Positions 20,998-33,455 of a DNA stretch of 64,000 bases are shown here, piece after piece. The notes under the pieces were generated by a model that saw only the letters and a program-made list of their open reading frames with translations, did no database searches and had not been told where the DNA came from. The stretch spans positions 124,001-188,000 of the forward strand of contig JAKEKT010000027.1 of NCBI GenBank assembly GCA_021495925.1. Reading direction: 5' to 3'. Source of the stretch: Diplodia intermedia. Its lineage: Eukaryota; Ascomycota; Dothideomycetes; Botryosphaeriales; Botryosphaeriaceae. Each line of letters opens with the position of its first letter. Position 1 is the stretch's first letter. The translations under genes and the position numbers were made by a program.

Positions 20998-23900
20998 TTA
21001 AGGTGTACTGGAGTGCGGGTGTGTGTTTAAGATTACTGCGGTTGGCTGGATGATGGAGGGCCGGAAGGTAGCAGGCGGCCGGTCTATATGTATGTGTGCG
21101 GGTGTGCAGGGCAGCCTCTGGGAAAGGGTGACGCTCCAGCGCGGTCTGAAACCGAATTCTGGACTGTTCGCGGGATACGGGGGCTCTGGCGCAGGAGTTA
21201 TCATCATCATCAGCTGCCTGCCAGCCATCTCGTCGACCTCAGCAGCGGCTGTGCGCAGGGCAGCATTTCGTGCAGGCCGGGGCTGATTGGCCGCGGGCGC
21301 CATCTCTGTGCGTCGTGGAAGGCCATCCGCTTCCATGATCCATGTCAGCTCCCCGTCGCCTTCGCGAGGCGCATCCTCGAGCCATCTGGCACCCCGGGGA
21401 TCCCTCGACTGCCGGAGCGTGGCGCCCGTGACGTGCGCCGCCAGCCAGTCCTCTGGAGCGCGGCCAGCAGCCGGGCGCAGGGTGGCCGGTGTGCACATCC
21501 GCAAGAGCCAGCTGGCGTGCTGCGCCTCGCCCGCACCTCGCCCGCCGTCCTCACGTGGCTGAGTGCGTGGGCCACAGTGGCTTCTCGTCAGGGGCCCGCT
21601 CGCATGCCAATCAGCGCGGGATGGGCAGCCACCGTGCGCGCGTCGAGAACAGGAACAGGAATGGCCCAGGACTGACTCGCACTCGCCCAGCTGCGCGCCC
21701 TTGACCGCCCGCGCCGCCGCCTGCTCTCTCCTCATGCCCTGCCTTACCGCGGTCGCAGAGCACGACCAGCGCCGCCGAAGCAAGGAAGGCCTGCCCGCCC
21801 GCCGCCCGTGCTGCGGCCTTGGGCGACGGCGGCCGCGCTCCCGCTGCCTAGGCTTGCTGCTTGCTGGCCCTGCTGCGCCCTCCCGGCCAGCCCGCGCCGG
21901 CGTGCCTGGGGCATTGAGCGGCGAGCTGGAGCTGCGGCGGCGCGCGCGGGGAGAGGTAGCGTTGGCGGCGCGTGGTAATAACCCGCCCTGGTCGATATTG
22001 CGGGCGAATTTCCCGCGCGATGCACGGCGCCTCCATTACAAAACGCGCTCCCCTTTCGCTGTGAAACGCAGCCGAGCCCCAGCGCGGCCAGTCGAGGCGG
22101 GCGCCTAACCACCGTCGGCACGCCTGCGCTATAGGGGGCCCTGCCGCCGTCACCACCTGCGGTTGCTGGCAATGTTCGAGAAGCTGCTTCGATGCCGATC
22201 CGGCGGCTGCAGCACATCGGTCTAGGCCCAGCGGTGCGCGCCTGCGACTGCCGCTGCCGTCACTGCGCGCGCGCGTGCAACGCGCAGCGGCCCTGCGCTG
22301 CGCTGTCACCACGACACACGACACGCTTCCGACGTGTCGCGGCCGCCGGACCGCCCGCCTGCGGCAATGCGGCCAAGCGCTTCCGGCGCGCGGATGAGCA
22401 GCCAATCGACCCCCGCTCCACCGCGCCCGTCGCCGCGAGCCCGAGACGCTGCGCGCCGTCATGATCCCACGTCTGCCCACGCCGCGCCATCAGGTGACTC
22501 GCGCCGCCGCGGACGAGCCCCTGAAACCCGAGTCGCGGGCGCTGGGGATCGTCATGAAACTGCATTTCCGCGTTATGAGCCGCCGGGCAAAACAGCCAAC
22601 TTTACACACGTGGCGTATCGACAGCTCCCGCCGCCGCTGCCCGGCCGCCAGCCCTGTGCCGGGGCCTCCAGGGGTACGCGTACGCTCTCTTGACTCATCC
22701 CGCACGCCGTGATCGTCGGGCAATGAATCGGAACAAGATCCGCCGCCTCCTCCCCTGACGATCGTGTTCGATCAGCCGCGCGCTGTAGTGTGCAGCAGGG
22801 CGGCGCCCCAGAACCACTGTTGAACCACACGCTCGCCAATTATAGAGTGTTCGCGGCCAAAAGCGACCTCGCGCGGCAGGGCCTGGCGCCCCGATTCGGG
22901 CGTGCTAGCGCCAGAAGGAAGTCTCCTATCGAGCCGCTCTTACACGAGCAGGGGCGGCTGGGATGCTCCCTCGAGCGCCGGGCGGAAGGGCAGCCATCAG
23001 CACCTTCCGACCTCGAGTTGTGCAAAAGACTCGGCGCTCGAACCGTACCGTCTTACGCGTCCAGCCTGCCTGCTCAATGCTTCCACGGCGCCCGAATTGG
23101 AGGGTGAGCATGATGCCGCCGTGTTTCTAGGAATAGGAGCATGATGCAATCGTCCCCCACAGAAGCCGGTGTCGCGTCAGACCTGCCACAGCTCGTCCGC
23201 GTCAGGCAGCCCGCGCGCGCTAAAATAAGGTCTCTCCCGCAACGCGCTGCACGCCCGGAGGTGCAGAGAATTTCTGACCGTGGCGGGCGCGCTCTCTTGA
23301 TCGCGCAGGCGGACAGGCGCGGGTGTTCGCTACTGTGTACTATCAGCTGCTCTACGAAAAGAGGCCGACCAATATCGGTGCAGTGCGACTCCACCGCACG
23401 GCCAAAAGAAAGGGATCGCGTCTGCGTCGCTGCCACAGTTCAGCCAGCCGCAAGGGTCCGGCCCAGAATCAGGGTACTGGATTGCTTAGGCCGCAGGCCT
23501 TTCCCTGCACGCCGTCGCGTTCTCGAAGAGGTGACGTTAGCGGCGGCTTCCGGCTCTCCGCCATCTGGACGATAGGCCTCCTTTTCCGTTGCTTTTTCGA
23601 TCACCCCTGGGGAACCTTATCCAGCCGTGGCTTGCCGTGGCTTATTCTTAGCGGCCGCCTCCAGGGGATGGTCGCGCATATCCATCGATGTGCACCGATG
23701 CTGTGGGTGCCACCATCGGTTACGAGTAACCCCAGAGTCTCGCGAGATCTGAGAGAACCATCTGCAAGGCGGCGGATCCGATACGATGCTCCTTTGTCGG
23801 TCGGCCCGCCCAAAAATAGAAAGGGATCGATCAAGCATGCCATCGTGACCGTGGCAGGCGATCGAAATTTCTCAATCTCGACAATCATGAGAATGGAAAC

Positions 23901-26475
23901 ACATATTAACCGGCTTTTCATATTTGTCGAGACTGGTGCTGGTGCTGAAGCGCTTGGCGCTCGCAGCTCCCTTTTCGAGCCACCAAGCTCTGCTCTGCCG
24001 GCGCTCCGGGCGGCGCGCTGCCTCTAGACTGGCCACGGTTGCCCCTGTCTCCTGCTAAAGGCTGAAGACAAGCTTTGAGTTCTGCTCGACGTCACAACAC
24101 TGGGACTCTCCCTCATCGACACGGAGCATGTCCCTGAAGGGCTTGCGGCCATTCCCAATTCATAGTCATGGGCAAGACCAGCTTAGCGCCTGGCTTAGTT
24201 GCCACCCGTTATAGCGACACAAAAGTAATCATCGCGGCAACCCTCATTCCAAACGGCCGTGCTGTCAGAGTAATCAGAGGGCCATTTCGTCAGGCGGGAA
24301 AAAGGTCGGATGCATGTCGGCACGGTGGATACCCAGCCGGTGGCACAAATTACTGCAAATTCCCTTTCTTCATCTTCACGCGCACGGAGAGAGTCACGCC
24401 CACGAGAAGCACGTTACTGACAGGCAACTGCAGGATATACCACGTCGTGTGAGCGCGCCATCCGCAGCATGTAGCCCGAGCTCAGAGGCGTCGGACACGC
24501 CGGACACGCCGGAAGTCGGGAGCAAATGCCGCAATCCGGGAGCAAATACTAAGGCTCGAGCGCAATCGCCCGGGACTGGTGGTAGCAGTCGTGTCAGTGA
24601 AGGAAACTCATCCTGCAATATGGAAGGATCACGCCTCCCGGGGCCCCGAGAGAGTTCTCTCAGGACAGCTCTTGCACCACCCTTTGTCGCACACGAACTG
24701 TGCTTTCATGTACACCAATAGGCATTGCGGCAGCTGTATTAGCGGGTGGTACTCGCATCGAAAGGTGCCTTGTGAGTAACCGCCGAGGATTGAATGATGC
24801 GCAGAATCCCTCGAGACGGGCTTAGCCGGCAGCAGATGAATCATTCTGCGCCGGCTTCCCAGCGTTCGACGATCGTATCATGAGAAGCAGTTCTAGACTG
24901 CCATACGAGCACCGAGAATCGGACAGTCAACAGGTTCGCCACGCGCCGTCGGGAGGTGGATAAGCAGCTTGTTTCACCAGACGCCCACGCCACCACATCT
25001 GGAGAACCACCGCCCGCGTACGAATGTACTGGCTTGTCTAGTTCACGGTCGCCGCTGCCGCGTAGACCTGCATCACCCAGACCATCTCAACAGCCATTCC
25101 GGCCCGCCGCCTGTACGCTCTCGCGCAACGGTTCGACGCGACATAGATGACGTTATAGTTGGAGACGCTGACGACGCCCTAGCCCGCGTACCCGCCTTTG
25201 CTACCGAAAAAAAAAAAGGGACACACCTTTTCTAATATTAGCATCCAGGACAAAGCGAATGGGGATTGATTGTCTCACGCCGCGGAGCCAACGGACTTCG
25301 GGCTGCTCCATAACGTTGCTGCGCACCATGACGTTGGCGCGAGCACGTCAACGTGCGATTCTCCGACTACTCAGCCAGCAACGAACTTAAGAGCCCCAAG
25401 GAGCACATTCAAACCAATTGCATGCACGCGCGCTCGTATGACATGTGGGCGGGCGTGCCGATCGTCAGCGGCGGCTCTGATCTGTCCCAGCGTACGCACC
25501 CAGCCGGCGGGGCAGCAGAGAATAGTCGAGAAGACACAGTTATAGGGGCTGAATGTCTTTGGCCCGAGCAGGAGTGATATCGAGCAGCGAGGAAAGGCGC
25601 GAGGAGGTAGTGTGATTAAGGTTGGGTGGGGGATTTTCCAAACAGGTAGCCTCGTCGGCTCCACTCTTTCCTGCCTAATCCGGAAGGCAAGGGATGGTCC
25701 AGCGCCGCGGTCAACCGATCCGGTAACGGCTCGCAGCCCCATTTCGGTACATCTGTGGTGGACTATGGCATGTAAGTACCGGCAGGTCTTTCGCGCACGG
25801 CGTTGCTGTTCGCCTTCACCCGCTGGAGAGAACAATTGAAGCCGAGGAGATCGTTCTGGTGCCTCCCCTGTGCAGCGTTTCGCCACAGGGTACCTATACT
25901 GAGGGCTTATAGACGTGGAGGGAGCAGAGCATAAAGATGCAAGGGGTCTCGCAGGCTGCCGCATAGTTGGTGTCAGATACTGCGCATGCTGGTTTCAGTA
26001 ACCTCGGAGGCCGCTCATTTCTCTCACGTGCCAGATGTGAGATTTTCCCCATATTTTGTGAGAGGGTAGGCGTGTCACATTATCGCCGCAGAAGCGCCTT
26101 CTCATCGGCGTAACGTATTTCACTGGGTTATGCGACGCCCCGGGTTATGAGATGGCCAACGACATTCTGCGTCTGAATCGTGGATTTTCTTCGGTCTTCC
26201 ATCAGCTCTGCTCTCTCATTGGTGTGTCTCATAACCCAGGGCGTCGCATAACCCAGTGGAACACGTTACTGCAGGCTCAGCACCACCAGGTCGCCGGGGG
26301 GATCCTGTGAGGTCTTTCAGAACTGTGCAGAGGTGCCGAAGCCATGGCTCCATTCTATGTGCCTGCCCAATCGGGCAAGCGCGCTCGGCAGAACGCCGGG
26401 ACCGCAACGACACACTTTGGTGAAATCTAGCGACGCGAGCTTCAGAATCGCGACCCCACAACCGCATCTTCAGCC
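20998..26475. other. Gene-poor region of about 5.5 kb
   Basis: No ORF here has codon use or composition like the neighbouring genes, and I see no splice-joined frames of a known family. The left part (21-23 kb) is GC-rich with long chance ORFs on both strands. The right part (23-26 kb) is more mixed and has small direct repeats, for example CGGACACGC repeated near 24487-24510. A MITE-like element lies at 26111-26268. The region may hold the extended promoter of the minus-strand 45-aa gene, non-coding RNA or decayed sequence. Confidence 0.5.
26111..26268. mobile_element. MITE-like element with 42-bp terminal inverted repeats
   Basis: The left arm is 26111-26152 and the right arm 26227-26268; they match as inverted repeats at 39 of 42 positions, and the three differences are all transitions. 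Both outer ends are the dinucleotide TA, as expected for Tc1/mariner-type insertion with TA target duplication. Each arm contains GGGTTATG twice as a direct repeat. The 74-bp centre is not inverted-repeat and has no ORF. The total is 158 bp, so the element is non-autonomous. It ends about 207 bp before the eIF3b start codon. A stable hairpin with a regulatory role is the alternative. Confidence 0.75.
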
Positions 26476-28800
26476 ATGGCGCCCAGCTACGACAACCTCC
26501 CCGTCGACGACGACTTCGACGAGAATGAGATCGACTTCTCCGACCTGACGACCCAGTATGAGGTGCGCCTGGAGGAGGGTCTGGACGCATTCGTCGTCAT
26601 CGACGGCCTGCCCGTCGTGCCCGAGGCCAGCCGCGAAAAGCTCATCAAGTTCTTGCTGCGCAAGCTCAACACCGTCGGCCGCGCTTCGCAGGAGAGCGTC
26701 TTCATGCCCGCGAACGATGAGGGCATGTCCGAGGGGTTCGCTTCCCTCCCGCGCGCCCCGCCACCCCGCCCGCATACTGACCGTGATGCCTAGATACGCC
26801 TTCGTTGAGTTCGGCGCCCCTAGCGAGGCCATCGCCGCCGTCAAGGCCTTGAACGGCACCCCGCTCGACAAGAAGCACACCCTGCAGGTCAACAAACTGA
26901 CCGACATTGAGCGCTTCGGTCGCGAGGGCCGCATAGAGGAGGAGTACAAAGAGCCGCACATCGAGCCTTTCCAAGAGAAGGAGCACCTGCGCTCATGGCT
27001 GTCCGACCCGCGCGACCAGATTGCCATGTACCGCGACAAGAAGGTTGGCGTTTTCTGGCACGAGAAGGAGGACGCTCCGGATCCCGTCGTCGACCGCGAG
27101 CACTGGACCGAGCTCTTCGTCGAGTGGTCGCCGCTCGGCACCTTCCTCATGTCCGTCCACGACCAGGGTGTCCAGCTGTGGGGTGGCAAGTCGTGGAGCA
27201 GACAGAAGCGCTTCGCCCACCCGGGAGTAAAGCTGGTGAACTTCTCGCCCGGTGAGAGGTACCTCGTCACCTGGTCGCCTCAGCCGCTGCAGGTTGACGA
27301 GACCCGTCCCATCCCTAATCTGTCCGCCGACGAGGATGGCAAGAACTACATCATCTGGGACATCGCCACTGGCAAGCCGATCCGCTCCTTCGTCACCATC
27401 GACCTTCCGCCCTCGACCGACGAGGACGGCCAGCCTGTCAAGAAGAAGCTCCAATGGCCTACTTTCAAATGGTCTGCCGATGACAAGTACGTTGCGCGTA
27501 TGACTCAAGGCCAGTCCATCGCCATCTACGAACTCCCCAGGATGAACATGCTGGACAAAACCTCCATTAAGATCGATGGTGTTATGGACTTCGAATGGGC
27601 CCCGGCCACTCCTCAGCGTGAAGGCGTCAAGGGGTACGAGCAACTTCTCTGCTACTGGACGCCCGAACTCGGCAGTGCTCCTGCCAAGGTTGGTCTTATG
27701 AGCATTCCTTCCAAGGAAATTGTGCGGACGCGGAACCTGTTCAACGTCTCGGACGCAAAACTCCACTGGCAGTCGGATGCTGCCTACGTTTGCGTCAAGG
27801 TTGATATCCAGAAGACCAAGTCAAGAAAGTCCATGACCACGAATCTTGAGATTTTCCGCATCAAGGAGAAGGGCGTCCCGGTCGAAGTCATTGACTCCGT
27901 AAAGGAGACTGTCATCAACTTCGCCTGGGAACCCAAGGGCAACCGCTTCTGTCTTATCACCACTGGAGAGCTCCCCACTGGCCCTTCCGCACCGAAGACC
28001 GCAGTTGCTTTCTTCGCCCCCGAGAAGACAAAGGGTAACACCGTCGGTAACTTCAAGCACGTCCGCACTCTTGATAAGAAGTCCAGCAACGGCATTTACT
28101 GGTCGCCAAAGGGCCGCTTCTGCCTCGTTGCCACTCTTGGATCCCAGGCCACCTTCGACCTTGACTTCTGGGACCTGGACTACGAAGGCATCACTACGGA
28201 TGAGGCCACTAAGGACCTCAACGCCAACCTCCAGCTCATGGCTTCCGGTGAGCACTACGGTATTACTAGCGTCGAGTGGGACCCCTCTGGCCGCTTCGTC
28301 GCAACGGTCTCGTCGGCGTTCATGCATCCTGTAAGTGACCAGCAACTCCGACGTGGAAGCGAGAACCGCAATGATTATTCTAACAGTCTCGTCACCAGAT
28401 GGAAAACGGCTACAAGATTTGGGATTTCAAGGGCCAGCTGCTGCGTGAGGACCAGGTGGAGCGGTTCAAGCAGTTTGTGTGGAGGCCGCGGCCGGCTACC
28501 CTTCTCAGCAAGGACGAGCAGAAGAAGATTCGCAAGAACCTGCGCGAGTACAGCAAGATCTTCGAGGAGCAGGATTTCGAGAAGAAGAACACGGCCAACC
28601 GCGCCGTGGTCGAGAAGCGCCGCCGCCAGCTCGAGGAGTGGACGGCGTGGCGCGAGCGCGTCGAGGAGCAGCTCGCAGAAGAGGGCATCGAGATCCCCAG
28701 CATCGCGGATGGCGACGACGCCGCCGAGGCCGAGGGTGGTGAGGTCATCGAGGAGGTTGTCGAGGAGATTATCGAGGAGAACGAGGAGGTGGTTTCGTAG
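26476..28800 (+). CDS. PRT1: Translation initiation factor eIF3 subunit b (Prt1)
   Basis: The scaffold subunit of eIF3, which binds the 40S ribosome during initiation. Exons are 26476-26735, 26794-28330 and 28399-28800, giving 732 aa. The first exon holds the acidic N-terminus and the start of the RNA-recognition motif (AFVVIDGLPVVPEASREKL); the RRM is completed across intron 1 (GYAFVEFGAPSEAIAAVKAL). A nine-bladed WD40 propeller follows, with recognisable blades such as FVEWSPLGTFLMSVHDQGVQ, LWGGKSW, FKWSADDKYVARM and VEWDPSGRFVATVSS. The C-terminus is the conserved helix (FVWRPRPATLLS, then a Lys/Glu-rich coiled coil) that binds other eIF3 subunits, ending in an acidic tail. The intron 1 donor is weak (GTTCGC), but the joined frame is exact. 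A MITE-like element sits in the promoter region. Confidence 0.96.
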
Positions 28801-29850
28801 ATTTGATGCAGGGAGCTATTCAATCGGTAGGGGATAGACAAAAAGGCGGGCTGTAACGGTTGTGAAGATGCAATGCAGATGATGTCATGCAACATGCCAT
28901 TTAGACTGGGCGGTTGGAACTCTGAAAAATGGCATTACGAGGGTCTCGGGAATACAAAATTTGCAGACTATTGGCTTTACTGTTGCGTCTGAAGTGGATC
29001 TATGCGCAGTGAAGCCCTAAGTCGTATTTCAGAAAAGTGCTTGCCTACTTTGGTGAGACTAGCAGTATGCGCTCGCTGCGCAGCAGAGACTGAGTATCGA
29101 GCATAGTCTGAGGACAAGCACCTTTAATTCTGGTTATGGGAATCGGACAGTTATTGTTTGCTTCAGGTCTATTGTCCACACTTGCTCACAACTGCACCAC
29201 ATCTTTGACTCGGAAAGAAAGGTATTTGTACCTAGCATACAAAGTATCTACCAACTCCTGCGATTGTACCTTCGACCATGCACTCAAAGACGGTATTAAA
29301 GTGACCAGGGGAGAGAAAAAAAAAACCTAAACACCTCAAGCTGCAGGCCGTGAAAGAGGAGTTGAGACGGTCAGATCAGTGAGAGAGGAACATACTTTCG
29401 TCCTTCAAAGCGTTCCATATTTCAGTACGTGACATGTAACTTCTGGGTATCTGGCCGTTGAAGATGGTGGGAACAAGATGATGCTAGAAAGGAGAAATCG
29501 ACTGTCGCTGCTTTGCCTTTGGCGAAGCGGACAGGAGGGAAAGGAAGAAAGGTAGAAAAGGGGGGATATCAGACTTTGAAGACAGAACGGGACGGTAGGA
29601 ACGTCATTCTTGGCAATGAACAACGAAAGACCGCCAAGGAGTAAATGCAGGCAACAGGCCAACCACGAGCGCCAATTGATACATGTAAAAAGAATAAAAA
29701 CAATGAAGCACCCTCCCCTCCGTATCACTCATCATCCCCGCCGTCTAGCTCCGGGCTTGACTCGATGAGCACCAACGTGCTCCTGACGATAGAAAAAGAA
29801 AAGTAGCCAACAGCCACGGCTTCCGTCGTCGAACCAGGGATCATCCAACT
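28801..29850. other. Convergent intergenic region
   Basis: AT-richer spacer between the 3' ends of eIF3b and the cation exchanger. No protein-like ORF. Presumably 3' UTRs. Confidence 0.45.
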
Positions 29851-32800
29851 TTAGTTGATGTTGTCGTCCCCCCAGCCCAAAATCTCCCCCACCACATTCC
29901 CAATGGTACTCACCACCCAGACAGTCACCAAGCTACACCCGACAACACGGTCCATGCGCCACTTCCTTAACGGCACCATGACCAAGAGCCCGAGGAGTGT
30001 AACCAGTAGCGTTGCACCACTCACGATGAGGGAGCTGCTGATTTCCAAATGGTATGGCTTGAAATGGATGGGGCGGTCCGGGTGCTTATCGTGCTTGGTC
30101 TCGGCGTGCTTGATTGTCATGTAGCAGCCGCCCAAGCCGATGCCGAGCAGGATGTTCAGCATGGGCCCGCCGAAGCACGCAGAGAGAGCCATGACAGGGA
30201 AGCCCAGACGGGCGACCGTTATGTCGGCGACGAGGTCGCCAAGCGAGTTTCCGACGGCGAAGATGGTGAGGCCGAGGATGGCATCGCTGATGTTGAGAAT
30301 GGCACCGAGGGCTTTGAGGACGCCAACGACCTCGTTGGCGATGGTGCTGATCCAAGCAATGGCGACGACAAAGCCGGCGAAAGAGAGGAAGATACGCCAT
30401 TTCGGGGCCCGATCGGGGGTGGTGATGGAGAGAAGGAGAAGGAGAACGGCAAGACTGCATGCAAGGCTGATAAGGACGGGCCGGATGAGGGCTCGGGGGT
30501 TGCCTAGTTCGAAATTGGCCCACATGACGATAACAACAAATAATGGAGCGGTGAACGCCTGCAGGATGGTGAGCCAGCGATCCCATTGCTTCGGTTCAGA
30601 AGAAGAACTGGCTGTCTGCGGGCGGTGCGGAAGCTCTTCTGGAGACTGATGCATGGGACCCATAGAGGGCGATATGATCACCACCGGGGACCGGTCATGG
30701 TAAGCAGCTCTATGATGAGTTTCGTGGGCGGCAGCAACGGCGGCGGTGTTGCCGTGGCCAGCGAGCCCCTGTGTGTCCGACGAGTCTGTACGGGTATGGC
30801 CGTCTTGTGCAGGAGGGTCATCGTCAGGAGCAATAACCGTAATCGTGCTCGGAGCGGAAGGATGGTTACTGTGAGGCGTCCTGACCATCGGGCTTGGGAG
30901 ATTCAGCTCGGGCATAGTGTCTTCCTCTTTCTCCTGGTCAGCTTCGACCACTGGAAGAGTGATGGTGAGCAGGAAAACGCTCGGTGCCGCGACGATTCCA
31001 AGTAGTTTCCCCCAGATGCTTTTCTCGCTGAACTTGCAAAGAGTTGGGAACAGCTTTGATGTGATCCTCTGTGGAGTAGGCAGGAATTTGCTTGGCCACC
31101 ATGCTGGAGGCTTCTCCTCTTCCTCCTCAATTTCAGGGAAATGCTCGTTGGGGAACAAGGACACTGGCGAAGCACTTGGAGATACCAAGCGTAGACTGCC
31201 GGGCCGGGAGCCACTCTGAATTGACCAGGAGTAGTCTCGATATGCAGGGAATGGTGACACATCCGAGTTTGCTGGACCGGTCTTGGGGATGGCCAGCTTT
31301 GGCAGCTGTTTGGGGCTCACGGCCGTCGACGATGTAGCTGATACATGGGGGGCCGCTTGCGGAATAGGCGCCAAAACCTGGTCTGGAGGAGCGAGGTGGT
31401 CTGGTGAGAGGGATCTGCGATGATGGTGGACTGCGAGATGTGGGCCTCTGCCCGCGTCCTGGAACGACGAAGGAGAGACTGCGATCATAGGAGAGCGGGT
31501 GGCTCGGCTCGAAGCGTCAGACGTCCTCCTGGAATTGTTAGGCGGGACCTTGAGGCTATTGTTGTCCTCTTCCAACGGACCCAGGAGGTCTTGCTGCTGC
31601 TGGAGGTGTCGCTTCCAAGCGCCATGGTCCAGCTTCAGTGCATCCGCATCGTTGACTGATACAGCTCGGATGCGAGATCCGGCAGCAGCGCGCACGTCCT
31701 GGTTCGGACGGACGAGTACTGGGGAGGCACCCTCCTGTCCTGCACTCTCCACTTCGTAAGGCGGTCTCGCAGCAGGGTCGGATACAGAAGACAGGTAGTC
31801 CTGCTGTTGGGCGGTGGTGAATGTCGGGTCGTCTGAATAGCGTCGCAGGTTGATGGGCATGGACTGGATGTTCCGGGACCGCTTCAGGGAGGTAAGCACG
31901 GCACGGAACTCCAGCGCACCCACCAAGCTAGGGCGGATAGGCGGCGGTCGGGTGAGGCGACGCTCGCCGAGGCGTGGTCGACTCAAGCGCATGTTGCGAT
32001 TGAGCTCTCCGAGCCATCTCTCACGCACTTCTTCGTCGGCGTTCTCGAAGCCTGGCTCCTCGTCGTATTCGTTGTTTTGCTCCAGCATGCGCAAGTCGTC
32101 AAAAGAGGTGTTGCGCGAGTGGCGCTGGTGCCTGTCGTCCAGACTGGCGTCGTCGTCATCGCGGTACGGCTCGAAAACGTCGGCCTCCTCCCCACCGGGG
32201 GTGACATATTGGCCTCTCGCCGTGGCTTCGACGAACCTTCTCCGTTGCCGTCGCCCATGCCACCAATGCCACCATATGACAAAGACGACATAGGCGATGT
32301 AGAAGCCTACCATGGTGGCGCATTCCCACAGCGAGAGCTTCCCGTCGATGAGAAAGACCATGCTGAAGGCAGCAGCCACGATGAAGAAGAAGACGTCGCG
32401 CACGAAGCTCCGGCGGTCGACCTTGAAGGGGCGGACAATTGCCATTGAGCCGGCGACGACGGCCGTGATGAATCCGGCAGCACCCATGAGCTCGCCAACC
32501 GCCAGGCTTCCACTGTTGGTCTTCATGGCAGCAAATGTGGAGAAGACATCGGGACTACCGTTGCCGAAGGCCAGGAAGGTGACGCCTGCCATGCTCTCGC
32601 TCATGCCCAGGAGACTCGATATGGTGCTGAGGTTGACGCAGAAGAAGTCACTGGCGGCAATGCCGATGGTGGAGAAGAGCAGGGCGAGCCAGGCGACGAG
32701 GATGGCGAAGCCGACGGGCTTTGCGTGGGGCAGGCGGCAGTAGTACAGCTGCAGGTAGGAGAAGACGCCGGCTTCTTCGTCGGGGCAATTGGCGCGCACG

Positions 32801-33105
32801 AAGGCGCATTTGTCGGGGGCATGGTGGACTAGGCGGCACTTGGGAGGCCGTCAGCGCTGGTGTCGCGTGAGGAGCAGGCGTCTACTCACCTCCAGGTCGT
32901 CGGCGGAGAGGCCGCGCGGCAGAAGGGCGGGGGCATCGTGCAGGGCCGCGGTTTCGGGCGCATGCAGGAACAGGCTGGCGGCGGCGATGGCGCACAGCAG
33001 CAGAACAGTGATAAAGAATGGACGGGCAGAGAAGGCGGGTCGCTTCCTAGCAGAGGCGGACTGCGACAGCGCGGGCCGGCGCAGCGCTGAGCGGGGATCT
33101 GCCAT
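29851..33105 (-). CDS. Sodium/calcium exchanger family membrane protein (NCX/NCLX type)
   Basis: Cation/Ca2+ antiporter with two Na_Ca_ex domains. Exon 1 is 33105-32890 and exon 2 is 32838-29851, across a 51-nt intron, giving about 1067 aa. The N-terminus has a membrane segment (FFITVLLLCAIAAASLFL). The first exchanger half carries the alpha-1 repeat GVTFLAFGNGSPDVFSTF; the second carries alpha-2, GLTIFAVGNSLGDLVADITV, followed by GGPMLNILLGIG. The Asn, Gly and Asp residues of these repeats form the ion site in known exchangers. Between them is a hydrophilic loop of roughly 450 residues, rich in Ser, Arg and acidic patches and probably regulatory. The architecture resembles yeast YDL206W and mammalian NCLX. 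Whether it sits in the vacuole, mitochondrion or ER is not evident. Upstream in-frame GTG codons were not used as the start. Head-to-head with the condensin gene. Confidence 0.92.
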
Positions 33106-33455
33106 GGCGACAGGCGTGCTCGTGGGAGGGAGCGGGGGGGAGAGCGAGGGACATCTGGACACCAGCAGGGACGCGACAGTGAGTTGGTCTTAAGGCGCAG
33201 AGCCGGGTGCCATGGAAGCTGGAGCGGCGTTGCGGGTGCCACCAATGACGCGCCCCGCCACAGCCTGGGCCGCGCGCGCACAGGGCAGCTGCGGCGGTGC
33301 TGGCTCTTAGGGCGGCGGCACAGCCCGGGCCTCCGCGCCGCCTTTCGTTGTCGATAAACAAACCACCACGCGACGCCGACGCCGACGCCAGCACCGCCCG
33401 TCGCGCATGGCCGCCGCCCCCCACGCTCCTGACCCTCTGCTCCCCGCTGCCCGCC
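33106..33455. promoter_or_regulatory. Shared divergent promoter, cation exchanger and BRN1
   Basis: 350 bp between two divergent start codons. GC-rich, without an obvious TATA box. A CG-rich GCCGACGCCGACGCC repeat near 33375-33390 lies in the presumed BRN1 5' UTR. Confidence 0.45.

Noticed and set aside
20998..21783. 261-codon minus-strand ORF
   Set aside because: Composition is that of random GC-rich DNA, with overlapping ORFs of similar length in other frames and no motif.
23323..24027. 234-codon plus-strand ORF in the gene-poor region
   Set aside because: Basic low-information translation with no recognisable fold, and no supporting splice signals.
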